Positions 1 to 12,373 of a stretch of DNA of 64,000 bases are shown here, piece after piece. This stretch comes from Aradus depressus (taxonomy: Eukaryota > Arthropoda > Insecta > Hemiptera > Aradidae): assembly GCA_963662175.1 (NCBI GenBank), contig OY759227.1:2450501-2514500 (forward strand), given 5' to 3'. The position numbers and the translations under genes were made by a program. The notes below the pieces were generated by a model, which was not told the DNA's origin, made no database searches, and saw only the letters and a list, made by a program, of their open reading frames with translations. Each line of letters starts with the position of its first letter. The first letter of the stretch is position 1.

Positions 1-1207
1 GCCCAAATTTAATTTTATCTTTTTCCGGATGCCCCGGCGAATTATGTCTTTAAAAATCCCCTCCCCCTTCTCTAAATATTCATTCAGTGTTAATTTTCTC
101 CTTAATACCTGTTTAAATTCTCTTACTCCTTTTTTAAAATTGTCCTTATGTCTTTTATTAACCTCCTTTCTATTTCCAGTTTGTCTGTAAGTTTTAACTA
201 TATTTTCTTTAAAATTAAAATTTGTCTTTTGTTTGTTGTCCTCAGTCTGTTCGTTTGTTTTGTCTAATAACATCCAAATGTTCCTTTCACTCTGTCCATC
301 CACATCAACATTCATCCTATTTTCTTGAATTTCACTTAATACTAATTTTTCTACATTTTGACTCTCTTCCTCCACCTCTTTCTCTAAAATTTGGGTCTGT
401 TCCTCCCCACTGTTATTCTCTGTTCCTTCTACTTCATCAACTTGTGACTGACTGTCAATAATAAGAACCTCTTTTTCTACTACAGAATTCCCTTCATCCA
501 ACTTGTTAATTTTTTGAATAAAGTGCTTTTCTAAGTTTTCTCCTGCTTTATTTATCCTACTTTCAACTCTTTCATTTTCTATTTGAATTTTCTCTAATTG
601 GTTCATCAAATTTTTGATTTAAGTGCTTTTCTAAGTTTTCTCCTGCTTTATCTATTCGATTTCCTAAACATTGAATGTCCCCTCTCAAATTAGTCATATC
701 CCCTCGTAAATTTGTCTCTAAATTTGTCATGTTTGTTTTCTGTTCGTCAATCTTACTACTTAAATTTGTCTCTACCCCACTCAAGTTTGTCTCTAATTTT
801 CCTAATTTGTCCCCCATTTCCCTTTTTAAATTTGTCTCTAAATCTCCTAATTTATTACTTTGCTCTTCCATTTTTTGATTCATATCCCCCCTTAAATCTC
901 TACCCTGTTCTTCTATTTTTTGATTGATATTTCCAATATCCCCCCTTAAATTTCCCATATCCCCAGTTAACTTTGTCAACACAACACGGAGCCATTCCAT
1001 ATCAGGAGCAGCAATGCCCTCTTTTTCTTTATCTTTATTTACCCCCTCCCCTTGCGACTCCTCACCTGTACCCTGCATGGACTCCATTGCGGCTGGAGTC
1101 TCCCTTTCTCTATCTTCCGATAACTCCATATCGGATCTTTCCTCCGAACTTGACCCTTCCTCTCTACTTTCCTCCTCTAATCTCGCTTGTCCTCTGGTAA
1201 TTGGCAT
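1..1207 (-). pseudogene. gag-like coiled-coil protein, left arm (broken)
   Basis: The reading frame starts at the ATG at 1205-1207 (MPITRGQ...) and is open to 572. It then continues in other frames to the window edge, where text matching the right-arm gene at 3255-4372 is still readable (SEIQEN, DGQSERNI, RRGIRKK). The protein has an acidic, Ser/Glu-rich N-terminus of about 80 residues followed by heptad-like repeats of the type NLETNLRGDM, so a long coiled coil is likely. The break near 600-650 goes with a duplicated stretch of about 100 bp (519-548 and 622-651 are near-identical). The N-terminus and coiled coil match the first part of gag of the gypsy element at 57834-59963. No capsid, protease or RT is present, so this is a gag N-terminal derivative of a non-autonomous LTR element. 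Confidence 0.6.
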
Positions 1208-1441
1208 TTTCTTACTTTACTAAATATATAATTACTAAACAAAAACAATGTTATATAAAATAGTAACCTTCTTTTGAAGTTGGCAAAAAAAAATTATTTC
1301 TCAAAATTAAATGTAACCCTTATTTGTCTCTATTCTATCCTTTTCATCTTTTTCAACCTGTTTCCCTACTTTAATTAATATAAAAAAATTCTCCCATCAA
1401 GGTTTTGCCAAAATATGATGGGGCTTTGTGGCGAAAATCGT

Positions 1442-1464
1442 CCACACAAGGGATATGCCAAAAA
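1442..1464 (-). other. candidate primer-binding site (left arm)
   Basis: Read on the minus strand, the palindromic LTR is followed after a few T residues by TGGCATATCCCTTGTG. It begins with TGG, as primer-binding sites that pair with a tRNA 3' CCA do. The same word follows the LTR on the other arm (2996-3014) and near the other LTR families in the window. The tRNA was not identified. Confidence 0.4.
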
Positions 1465-2991
1465 TGTGATAAAAAAACTTGTTTGCTACCACATTTCCTG
1501 TAGAAATTTGATCTCTTTTGTTTATTTAAATTTTGATTTCTACAGTAGTTTGCCGAAAATTGCCCTAAAAAAATATAATCAATAATTTAAGACGTGCAAT
1601 TTTTAAGAAAGTACACGTATACAACGAAAAAAATTCAATTAAACAAACTTTACACTTGGATTCACAAAGAGATACCAATTTTTAATAATTTTATATAGTA
1701 TTAATTTCTAATCCAAAGGTTTTTTAAATGATACTACTGGGACAACAGGGAAGATGAATAGGATAGAATTTGAAGAGGACAAATATTTGGGTTATTATCT
1801 ATATTTACATATTTAAATTTAAAAAAAACTTAACATTTGAACAAACAAAACAAAAATTTACAATGGCACAAAAACATTAAATTAATACTTAAAAAACTAT
1901 TTCTTTCTTTTATTTGGGCATATTGAAAAATATATATTATTAATTGTACCTTCTCGACGCCTCTACCACAAAAAACCAGACCCCGTCAACTCTTCACACT
2001 TTAATTCCACCCCAGTCAACTTTCATCTAATTGTTCAACTTCATTTTTATTTAAAACATATCAAAACCACATGCACCGTTTTAGAGCTAGCTCACGACTC
2101 CATTACATTTTTTACACTATCTCACAGCTGTTTTTTATATGTTTTCTTGTTTTGTTTTCTTAAACACCTTGATATATATCTAATATATATATGATATTAG
2201 ATTATAATAAAAAAAAATTACCTCTTTTCATTAAAATATTCATTAAAAAAATGTTCCGTAGTGTACATCACAGTATATATATATTATATATATATATCAA
2301 GGTGTTTAAAAAAACAAACAAGAAAAGATATAAAACAGCTGTGAAACAAATAGTCGAGAGTCGAGAGTGGAGTCGTGAGCTAGCTCTTAAACGGTGCACT
2401 GTGAATTGATATGTTTTAAATAAAAATGAAGTTGAACAATTAGATGAAAGTTGACTGGGGTGAAGTTGAGATGATATGTGGTAGAAACTTGAAAAGAAGG
2501 TACATTTGGTTATATATATATTTTTCAATATGCCCAAACAAACAAAATAATAATAGTTTTTTTTTAAGTATTCAGTTTAATGATTTTTGTTCTATTGTTT
2601 TTTTCTTTTGTTCTGTTTATGTTCAATGTTTAGTTTTTTTAAGTATAATGTGTGAATAAAGCAAATAACCCTAATATTTGTCCTCTTAAAATTCTATTCT
2701 ATTCATCTTCCCTGTTGTCCCAGTAGTATCATTTGAAAAACCTTTGGATTAGAAATTAATATTATTTAAAATTATTAAAAAATTGGTATCTCTCTGTAAA
2801 TCCAAGAGTAAAGTTTGTTTAATTGAATTTTTTTGTTGTATACGTGTACTTTCTTAAAAATTGCACGTCATAAATTATTGATTATATTTTTTTAGGGTAA
2901 TTTTCGAAAAACTACTGTAGAAATCAAAATTTAAATAAAGAAAGAGATCAAATTTCTGCAGGAAATGTGGTAGAAAAAAGTAATTACCACA
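1465..2991. mobile_element. palindromic LTR, copy 1
   Basis: The block begins TGTGATAAA and ends TACCACA, so it has TG...CA ends. It is bounded on both sides by the same primer-binding-site-like word in opposite orientation. The two halves (about 1465-2185 and 2292-2991) are imperfect inverted copies of each other around an AT-rich spacer near 2185-2292. Landmarks mirrored in both arms include GAGCTAGCTC, the GTTGACTGGGG area and the CATCTTCC-TTGTCCCAG area. A polyadenylation-like AATAAA sits at 2654. The second copy at 6636-8152 is nearly identical. Since one unit ends exactly at CA with unrelated flank beyond it (8153), I read the whole block as a single LTR rather than two LTRs head to head; a foldback transposon is the alternative. 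Confidence 0.55.
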
Positions 2992-2995
2992 TTTT

Positions 2996-3014
2996 TGGCA
3001 TATCCCTTGTGTGG
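2996..3014 (+). other. candidate primer-binding site (right arm)
   Basis: TGGCATATCCCTTGTGTGG begins 4 bases after the LTR end (2991) and lies 240 bases upstream of the gag-like start. It mirrors 1442-1464. Confidence 0.4.
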
Positions 3015-3254
3015 ACGATTTTCGCCACAAAGCCCCATCGTATTTTGGCAAAACCTTGATGGGAGAATTTTTTTATATTAATTAAAGTAGGGAAACAGGT
3101 TAAGAAAGAGATAAAGATGAAAAGGATAGAATAGAGACAAATAAGGGTTACATTTAATTTTGAGAAATAATATTTTTTTTTTCCAACTTCAAAAGAAGGT
3201 TACTATTATAACATTGTTTTTGTTTAGTATTAATATATTTAATTAAGTAAGAAA

Positions 3255-4372
3255 ATGCCAATTACCCGAGGAGAGAAGTAAGATTGGAGGAGGAAAGTAG
3301 AGAGGAAGGGTCGAGTTCGGATATGGAAGTATCGGAAGATACAGGAAGGGAGACTCCAGCCGCAATGGAGTCCACGGAGGGTACAGGTGAGGAGAAATCA
3401 GATAAGCTAGATAGATTTATGGAATTCATAACCCAGAAATTTACAAATCTAGAGACAAATTTAAGAGGGGATATAGAAAAGCAGGGTAATAAATTAGTAA
3501 ATCTAGAGAAAAATTTAAGAGGGGATATAGAAAAGCAGGGTAATAAATTAGTAAATCTAGAGAAAATTTTAAGAGGGGATTTAGAAAAACAGGGTAATAA
3601 ATTAGGAATTCTAGATACAAATTTAAGGGGGGATTTGGAAAATATAAATCAGAGAATAGAAGAACAGGGAAAAGAATTAAAGGGAGAGATGGGAAATTTA
3701 AGAGGCGACATCAAAAATTTAGAAGTTAAATTAAATAAAAAGGTGGACAATTTGATGAACCAAGTAGAGAAATTGCAAATAGAAAATGAAAGAGTTGAAA
3801 ATAGGATAGATAAAGCAGGAGAAAACTTAGAAAAGCACTTTAATCAAAAAATTAACAAGTTGGATGAAGGAAATTCCGAAGTAGAAAAAGAGGTTCTTAT
3901 TATTGACAGTCAGTCACAAGTTGATGAGGTAGAAGGAACAGAGAATAACAGTGGGGAGGAACAGACCCAAATTTTAGAGAAAGATGTGGAGGAAGAGAGT
4001 CAAAATGTAGAAAAATTAGAATTAAGTGAAATTCAAGAAAATAGGATTAATATTGATGTGGATGGACAGAGTGAAAGGAACATTTTGATGTTATTAGATA
4101 AAACCAACGAACAGACCGAGGACAACAAACAAAAGACAAATTTTAATTTTAAAGAAAATCTAGTAGAAACATACAGACAAAATGGAAATAGAAAGAAGGC
4201 TAATAAAAGTTATAAGAACAATTTTAAAAAGAGGGTAAAAGCATTCAAACAGGTATTAAGGACAAAATTAACACTGAACAAATATTTAGAAAAGGGGGAG
4301 GGGATTTTTAAAGACATAATTCGCCGGGGCATCCGGAAAAAGAAAGAATTAAATTTGGGCTTTGCAATATAA
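3255..4372 (+). pseudogene. gag-like coiled-coil protein, right arm
   Basis: The likely ATG is at 3255-3257 (MPITRG...), but a small indel near 3268-3276 breaks the frame relative to the left arm. The long frame is open from 3284. The order is: acidic Ser/Glu-rich segment; a coiled coil built from three near-perfect 21-residue repeats (NLRGDIEKQGNKLVNLEKNL type, about 3450-3640); further coiled coil; an acidic linker; and a basic tail ending RRGIRKKKELNLGFAI. The tail is shared with the gag-like protein of E2 (IIRGGIRKKSNILILG). Capsid and nucleocapsid regions seen in the full-length element's gag are absent. It is likely a non-autonomous element's structural or RNA-binding protein; function is inferred only from the shared N-terminus and position after an LTR. 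Confidence 0.6.
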
Positions 4373-6059
4373 TTGCATTAGCCACTTCTTATGGTGAACA
4401 TATTTTCTTGCAACTCGGATGAGTTTGAGGAAATGACTGACGAGACTAACATGACAGAATTAGGATTAATTTAAAATATGACGAAGTGACATTGGACTAA
4501 TATAATAGTATGAATGATACATTTATTTTTGGATGAGAGAATTTTGGTATATGAAGAGTATGGATGAATTTTGGTATAGTTCTGCGTTTAAATTAATTAG
4601 GATTTAAATTAATTAGGATTTACATTTTTTTTAGGATTAGATTAGATGTTAGGATCAGTATAAAATTAATCTAAGATTATATTTAGGGATTAGTCATCCA
4701 AATTTAACATATACAAATTATTTATTTGAGATTTTCTTGTTCGAACATACTATGGAAGAAGATAGATTTTTTTTATTATATTTTTTATTACAAAATGTTA
4801 GAAAGATAATATCAGCAGGCTGAGAGATGCCTAGATCTCTTTGGAGACATGACGAACTTCCTGAAGCCGAGTCAACAGGACAGATTTTCTGTTTCGGAAC
4901 TGTTCAGCTAGGATACCGGACGTAACTAAATCATAATAATATTATAAATTAGAAAGACGAACGAAACTGTATAGAAGCCTTGGAAGGATAATATATTATA
5001 TAAATTGTATGTATGCATAGGTTAGTAAATTTTTGTTATTATAAATTCTATTATTTAGACAATTTCATTTATTATTTTGAGTAACATGTTTTTCTACGTA
5101 AATTTGTTTAATAGAGAGAGTAGATGAGAATGGGAAGAGTTGTAGGAGCACATTATATAACTTTAGGAATAGGAACAAACAAAGGGTATATTAATTAGAG
5201 AAGTTAATAGAGAAGTTTTGAATTCAATTGCTGATGACATTCTTTTAGACGTCGGGATTATATAGATTTGTTTTGGGAGAAATTATTTTTTTAATCCTAG
5301 TAAGAGCTAGTGATTAATTGGAGATTTATATTTTTTTGATCTGCGAGAGATGATTTTTTTTTGTGTCGACTAGAAAGAACTAGCGATATATATATAGGAG
5401 ATTTATGATGTAGTGTTGGTTGCCTACCTGAGATAGGAGGAACCGTATTTTTGCTACGTCAACGATGAAGTTATTATTATTAGGGAGTTATTAGTAGAGA
5501 AGGAAGTTGAAGTAAAAATATGTGATACATTTTGTTTTTTAGTTAGGAAGTATGAAGGACGTTTCAAAGAATTTTATACCTCAAAAGCAAGCATTATATA
5601 TATATTACATAAATTAAATTTGTATTCCTTATTACCCGGCGTGAGGCCTAATTTTCATTGCTATGATATATTTTGAAAGTGTGATGAAGTAAATAAAGAA
5701 GGATTTATTTAATTTTTATTTCAAGAAAATGTTTTTATATACAATCTTTTTATATAATTATTTTGAATACATACAATTGTATATTGATGGTAAAGGCGGA
5801 AAGTAAAATAATTGGCAATTTCTTAAATCTGCATCCAACTTGATTATTTCCGAACTTAATTTCACGACTATGACTGATCCTGTAAATATGTAAAAATTTA
5901 GTATTATGTTATTTTTTTTTATGTTCAATTAGTTCCAATTTTTATAAATTTAAGTTAACATTTTCTTTAGGTAAAGGATTAATTGTAAATAGTTATAAAA
6001 AAATAAAAAATGGGCATATATGTATAAAAAGAGCGTCGAATTGGGCATATAAAAAATAA
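4373..6059 (+). other. non-coding 3' internal region of the LTR element
   Basis: There is no convincing ORF. The block at 5418-5444 (GGTTGCCTACCTGAGATAGG and the following GAGGAACC) recurs in the 3' internal parts of E2 and of the gypsy element, which suggests this is the 3' untranslated part of a related retroelement. The remainder is AT-rich with no recognisable feature. Confidence 0.4.
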
Positions 6060-6307
6060 AAATAAATCAGTGAGTGTAAGTGAGAGAGAGAGACTTCGAT
6101 ACATCGTTGAGCATGAGTTGAAGACACCAAGGAGCCAGCCAACTTGTGCGTTTGAGGAGGAAGCTAATCTACCTGTGTATTGGAGGAAGACGTTAATCCA
6201 TCTGTGTATTGAAGGAGGAAGCTTATGTGGATTCGAGGAAGAAGCTAATCAACCTGTGTATAGGAAGAAATTAAATCTGAAAGAACTTGAAAAAAAAAAA
6301 AAAAAAT
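6060..6307 (+). other. unidentified segment with internal repeats and A-tract
   Basis: A short segment with three imperfect copies of a GAGGAAGCTAATC-type motif (about 6152-6265) ends in an 18-base A run at 6288-6306, abutting the truncated gag copy. It could be a retrotransposed transcript end with a poly(A) tail. An 84-codon frame (6070-6324) spans it, but its Lys run is simply the A-tract. Not recognised. Confidence 0.25.
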
Positions 6308-6378
6308 CTTTCCTCCGAACTTGACCCTTCCTCTCTACTTTCCTCCTCTAATCTCGCTTGTCCTCTGGTAATTGGCAT
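6308..6378 (-). pseudogene. gag-like N-terminal stub
   Basis: On the minus strand from ATG 6376-6378 the text is the same as the start of the left-arm gag-like gene (MPITRGQARLEEES...), cut off after about 23 codons at the A-tract junction. It shows that the LTR at 6636-8152 carries its internal side on the left, in minus orientation. Confidence 0.6.
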
Positions 6379-6635
6379 TTTCTTACTTTACTAAATATAT
6401 AATTACTAAACAAAAACAATGTTATATAAAATAGTAACCTTCTTTTGAAGTTGGCAAAAAAAAATTATTTCTCAAAATTAAATGTAACCCTTATTTGTCT
6501 CTATTCTATCCTTTTCATCTTTTTCAACCTGTTTCCCTACTTTAATTAATATAAAAAAATTCTCCCATCAAGGTTTTGCCAAAATATGATGGGGCTTTGT
6601 GGCGAAAATCGTCCACACAAGGGATATGCCAAAAA

Positions 6636-8152
6636 TGTGATAAAAAACTTGTTTGCTACCACATTTCCTGTAGAAATTTGATCTCTTTTGTTTATTTAAA
6701 TTTTGATTTCTACAGTAGTTTGCCGAAAATTGCCCTAAAAAAATATAATCAATAATTTAAGACGTGCAATTTTTAAGAAAGTACACGTATACAACGAAAA
6801 AAATTCAATTAAACAAACTTTACACTTGGATTCACAAAGAGATACCAATTTTTAATAATTTTAAATAGTATTAATTTCTAATCCAAAGGTTTTTTAAATG
6901 ATACTACTGGGACAACAGGGAAGATGAATAGGATAGAATTTGAAGAGGACAAATATTTGGGTTATTATCTATATTTACATATTTAAATTAAAAAAAAACT
7001 TAACATTTGAACAAACAAAACAAAAATTTACAATGGCACAAAAACATTAAATTAATACTTAAAAAACTATTTCTTTCTTTTATTTGGGCATATTGAAAAA
7101 TATATATTATTAATTGTACCTTCTCGACGCCTCTACCACAAAAAACCAGACCCCGTCAACTCTTCACACTTTAATTCCACCCCAGTCAACTTTCATCTAA
7201 TTGTTCAACTTCATTTTTATTTAAAACATATCAAAACCACATGCACCGTTTTAGAGCTAGCTCACGACTCCATTACATTTTTTACACTATCTCACAGCTG
7301 TTTTTTATATGTTTTCTTGTTTTGTTTTCTTAAACACCTTGATATATATCTAATATATATATGATATTAGATTATAATAAAAAAAAATTACCTCTTTTCA
7401 TTAAAATATTCATTAAAAAAATGTTCCGTAGTGTACATCACAGTATATATATATTATATATATATCAAGGTGTTTAAAAAAACAAACAAGAAAAGATATA
7501 AAACAGCTGTGAAACAAATAGTCGAGAGTCGAGAGTGGAGTCGTGAGCTAGCTCTTAAACGGTGCACTGTGAATTGATATGTTTTAAATAAAAATGAAGT
7601 TGAACAATTAGATGAAAGTTGACTGGGGTGAAGTTGAGATGATATGTGGTAGAAACTTCAAAAGAAGGTACATTTGATTATATATATATATATATTTTTC
7701 AATATGCCCAAACAAACAAAATAATAATAGTTTTTTTTAAGTATTAAGTTTAATGATTTTTGTTCTATTGTTTTTTCTTTTGTTCTGTTTATGTTCAATG
7801 TTTAGTTTTTTTAAGTATAATGTGTGAATAAAGCAAATAACCCTAATATTTGTCCTCTTAAAATTCTATTCTATTCATCTTCTCTGTTGTCCCAGTAGTA
7901 TCATTTGAAAAACCTTTGGATTAGAAATTAATATTATTTAAAATTATTAAAAAATTGGTATCTCTCTGTAAATCCAAGAGTAAAGTTTGTTTAATTGAAT
8001 TTTTTTGTTGTATATGTAAATTGCAAGTCATAAATTATTGATTATATTTTTTTAGGGTAATTTTCGAAAAACTACTATAGAAATCAAAATTTAAATAAAG
8101 AAAGAGATCAAATTTCTACAGGAAATGTGGTAGCAAACAAGTCATTATCACA
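6636..8152 (-). mobile_element. palindromic LTR, copy 2
   Basis: Nearly identical to 1465-2991. It begins TGTGATAAA and ends TTATCACA; the inverted halves meet in the TA-rich spacer around 7360-7460. The left side is followed (minus sense) by TGGCATATCCC and the gag stub. The right side stops at CA, and the sequence from 8153 is unrelated to any arm. This asymmetric copy defines the outer LTR boundary. Confidence 0.55.
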
Positions 8153-8337
8153 GATCATATATTTGGAAATATACATATCTGGAGATATATACGATATATT
8201 GTGGTGTAAACAATCGTTCCCATAGCAACAAGGAACTACATTTTTATACATATGTATGCGTACATTTTTGTTGTAAGAACTTAACTTAAGAAAATGAAAA
8301 AATTCAAACATCAGATCAGAAAGAATTTTAGATATCA
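8153..8337. other. intervening unique segment
   Basis: This is an AT-rich stretch between the palindromic LTR and the E2 LTR, probably older flanking DNA. No gene or repeat is seen. Confidence 0.4.
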
Positions 8338-9399
8338 TGTAATATATGAAAGTTGCGCGTCGCGTTTTTAATAAAAAAATGTGGTATTTGAATTTACTTT
8401 AATCTAAATTGCGGAGATTTTCTATAAAACTGCTTTGTCTTTACTTATTTAAAGTGTCCAAAGGATGCCAGCTCTATTATGTAATAGAACGAAAATTTAA
8501 ATTTACTGATTTTAATATACAAGTTGGATTTCTATAACCAAAGGCGAAGGATTCGTCAGCGAAAAGAGTTTTGAAAAACTAAATTCTTAAATCAATAGTG
8601 ACTTTGGGTGGAGCATAGGAACAAACTACGGAAATTTAGTAACTCATATTTAAAATGAATATATTAACAAAAAAATGAATAATTAAAATTAAAAATAAAA
8701 TATAACATAAGATATAAACCTTATTAGATATACGTTGTATGGAGACAAGGGCTGGAGCTTGATCGGAGGATGAGGGCTGGACGGCTCTGCGAGGGTTTGA
8801 GAGTGGAAGAACAAACTAGCGGCTGAGTTCCTCCTGAACTTCTGGGGTTGGATGATGGGTGGAGCTTCCCTCTAGGGCTATTGGATCAGAACTCCCGACT
8901 TCAAGTGGTGGATCAGAGACTGGCCACTTCCCTCTCTCAACTAGAACTCCAGGAAGTGAACCCTCCGACTCTTGGATCCAGACTCTAACTGAGGTCTTCG
9001 ACTCCTCACTTGGAACTGATCTCTTAACTCTCCCTTCTTCGATGCTCTCGAACTGTTCCCCCTCCATATTTCTTCTTCCTTCTCCTCTGTCCTTCAGGGG
9101 AACTTCGCGGTGTCTCCTTCAATTTGTCCTTGTCATCTTTACGTTGGCAGTCCAGATAGCTTTATGGGCCACTAACAACAGGCTTGGAGTTCTAATTCTT
9201 CATAGTTCTGTCAACTGGGTTAAGCTTGGTTGTAAAAGGTTATATGAATACTCCATACAGGTAACTGGTGGTGCCTTCTTTTATTGCATCTTGTCAGCTT
9301 CTTTCTTGACGGAGGCAAAATGGGATAAGCTCCTAATACCTGATCCTTTTCAGCCCCTTGAGATACCTACTCCGAATATAATATATATATATTCCCTAT
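8338..9399 (-). mobile_element. E2 LTR (left copy; 3' LTR in minus sense)
   Basis: The left LTR starts TGTAATATATG at 8338 and runs to TATTCCCTAT at 9399, 1,062 bp. The right copy is 12374-13364 plus 14920-14990, also 1,062 bp in total, with only a few differences noticed near the ends. Near-identity means a recent insertion. It contains an open frame of 83 codons on the sense strand (9067-8816) that is identical in both LTRs; I do not recognise it and give it no function. I could not find a clean target duplication. Confidence 0.7.
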
Positions 9400-11238
9400 A
9401 ATGTTTTCTTTTCTTCTTATCAATGACAAAAAGAAACGGGTTGCCTTCTAAATTCAAAACTTTCATTCTATGGTCTCATTTTATAAATATTTCATCCTAT
9501 CATCTACATTCGAGCATTCAAAAAAAAAAATTCATCTTATTTTCTTATTTATTCAATACATCCCCCCTTTATAATTACATGTTTATTATTATATATATAT
9601 ATGTGACGCTACTCAGGTCTTCACCCATTCCCTACCTATCCTTCATTTCTCTTAACATCAAAAAATAATCTCAACTAATTTCTTATACTCAAAAAATATC
9701 TCATATACCTCTAGCAGGTACTATCAATTCTTATATCTTCGTAGTACAGATTCCTCCTTTCTCTGGGTAGGCAATCTCATAATTATATCGTCGCAGTATT
9801 GATGGATTCCTTTCTCTCTGGTAGGTAATCTCATCGTAAATAAAATTCTCAGCTATATACTCTTAAACAAATAGCCCATTTTCACATAATAACTTTTCTC
9901 CATATTAATTCTCCGCGAAGTTTTACTAACGTCACATACAAACAAAAAAAAAATCCCTATATATTTTTCTAATTATTATACATTATTATTTGCTCTTTTG
10001 CGAACCAATCTTGGATGAAATTATTTATAACATCTTTTATACTGCGCATCTTCACTCTTTACCCTATTTAAAATTGTCATTTTCCTATCTTAAAATGATT
10101 ATGCAAAAAAAAAAAAATGACCATAAACATCTTCCTATCAATAAAACAAAAACTTCTAGTTAAAAAAAATTCCAAATATAATTTCTTATTTTAAAATCTT
10201 AAATTCCTTTCTTCCCATTAAATTCTTAAAACAATATTGTGTCTCGACCAATAACACTTCTTAATTATTTCCTCCTTTTATCATTTAAAAAAATCTTCTT
10301 ATTCTAACTACTAACTTTTCTCAATTACTTCTTATTAATTTAAAAAATATACTTATATAATCCATTAGATTCTCTGAAATACTTCTTATCGATCAAAAAA
10401 ATACCCATATAAAAAATCAAATATCAATTCCTATTCTAAAATTTATTAGACTTCGTACTAATTTTCAAAAAAGATTGTCTCCTTAAATCAATTTACTAAA
10501 ATCTCTTAAATTCTTTATCTTTCTTATTTCTTCAAAATCTAAATAAATAATTAAAAATAGTCAATAAACAAAAGTAAACGAACTTCATAAATATTTATCA
10601 TAATTCTTAATAATATTAAGTAACCATCACCCTATAACTAAATATAAAAAAACGCAAAAATATTATATATAAATTCAAACTATTAATAATAAATCTTATA
10701 AAAAAATCTTCTCCCATAAAAAATTAATTTCCGAAATTTAAATTGAATTAATTCGATCCTTAAAAAAAATACTAAAAAAATTAACTTACTTCAAAAAAAA
10801 ATTCACTATCACAACTGACGCGATTTATTTTATTATTATTATTCATTTATTTTTTCTATTTAAAATTTATCGAAGATTTAAAAAAAACAATTTACAATAT
10901 CTATATTAATAACAATTCATCTCAATAATTTAATTAAAGTAGTAATTAGAACATATTATAAGTAAATTTGGAGCACCATCAATATATAATTAGGTAAGTA
11001 ACCCAACAATTGAAAATATATATATTTAAAATTCAACTAAATCCAATTGTAAAAAAAAACATCAATAAATTCCATTCATACAAAAAATATACTTTCATTT
11101 GATCATTTAATCTATCTCTTCATTTATCCGTTGTATTCTGTCTGAATTTTGTCTCGTAATTTTCTTTTTTTAATTGTTGCTTCGTAAGTTTGTCTGTCGT
11201 GTCTATAACTCATTCGAGTTTCATAAAAAGAATATTCA
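9400..11238 (-). other. E2 internal region, 3' non-coding part
   Basis: Very AT-rich, no ORF. Next to the LTR is a purine-rich run in minus sense (around 9402-9420, AAGAAGAAAAG), a plausible polypurine tract. Two copies of the conserved retroelement motif lie at 9749-9776 and 9805-9830 (minus sense GATTGCCTACCCAGAG then AAAGGAGGAATC), matching 36467-36497 and 5418-5444. The TTGCCTTCTAAATTCA block at 9440-9456 also recurs near 36160. Confidence 0.45.
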
Positions 11239-12218
11239 CTATAGAATTTGGCCAAATACATATGTATTACATATAAGGCCTAAAATTAAAATATTCGACT
11301 TTTTCCTAATTCCTCCCCGAATTATTTCCCTAAAATTGTTATCTCTAATCCTTTTATTTTCCCCTAGAATAGTAAGTTTGTATGTAATGTCATCTGAAAC
11401 TCCTTCAACAAATCTGTTTTTCTTTTCATTATGTCTGTAGTTTGTCATTGTAAAATTATCTTTCTCACTTTAAATCTTACAGTTTTTCTAATTATCACAA
11501 TGTTTATATCACTTTTATTGTCTCCTGATAATGACTCTAAAACTTCAAACTTCCCTTCCTCCTTATGAAGACAGTTTCCTTCCCTGACGTTCTCACTTAA
11601 TCTAACCTCATAACAATTAACGATTTCAACCTCGGTGCTTTCACATTCTATGAAACTATTTCCGAATTCCTTTTCCTCTATTAACAAATCTTCAATACTC
11701 ATACTGACATCCGGACTTTGGATAATTGAAATAGGAGTCCCATCCTCTTTTTCCTCCTTATCGCTAAATAAGTTCAACTTTAAACTTTGAATATGGGCAG
11801 CCTGTTTTTCCTCAGTTTTCTCTAACCTACTTATTATTTTTTCTATATCTGACCCCATTTTACTTTCTAAATTAGTAATTTGTGACCCCACTTTACTTTC
11901 TAAATTACTCATTCCACTTCCTAAATTTCCTATTTCACTACTTAAACTAGCTATTTGTGCCTCCATTTTACTTTCTAAATTTCTTTCTAAATTTCCCATA
12001 TCATTTCCTAAATCTTTTTTTAAATTATTCATTTTACTCAATAGTTCTTTCAACATTTTCCCCATATTTAAAACCTCGGTCTCCTCTTTCTCCTTAATGA
12101 CATTCGTTTTGCGTGACCTTGTCCCTGCCGAAACCGGAATATCTACGTTTTCTACATCACTCTCGACACTTGCTTCCTCAAATTGCTCAATATCCTCAAA
12201 AACTAATTGTTTATCCAT
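11239..12218 (-). pseudogene. E2 gag-like coiled-coil protein (frameshifted)
   Basis: The first frame runs 12218 to 11445 (257 aa). It has an acidic N-terminus, then a coiled coil rich in NLESKMGSQI-type heptads at about residues 50-150, then an acidic linker. It ends in TGA overlapping the ATG of a second frame (11448-11239, 69 aa) by ATGA. The second frame holds the basic tail FREIIRGGIRKK that is fused in frame in the homologue at 3255-4372. Comparison therefore suggests one ancestral ORF split by a frameshift; an ATGA re-initiation arrangement is the alternative. There is no capsid, protease, RT or integrase, so E2 must rely on enzymes from another element. Confidence 0.55.
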
Positions 12219-12349
12219 ATTGAAAGGATTTAAAAAAAATTACTAATAATTAACCAACTAAAAAAAATGGAAATAAAATTTCAAAATTCCAAGTCAATTT
12301 TGGTTTAAAAATTTCGCCTTTCCTCTCTTGCTGAATAATAATGATTTTA

Positions 12350-12373
12350 CCAAATCTCCACAAGGGATCAATT
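12350..12373 (-). other. E2 candidate primer-binding region
   Basis: Minus-sense sequence immediately after the LTR reads AATTGATCCCTTGTGGAG. It shares ATCCCTTGTG with the primer-binding-site-like words of the palindromic LTRs and of the gypsy element, though it lacks the expected leading TGG. Confidence 0.3.

Noticed and set aside
8816..9401. 83- and 180-codon ORFs on opposite strands, repeated at 12852-13380
   Set aside because: They lie within the E2 LTR and are duplicated only because the LTR is; no recognisable domain.
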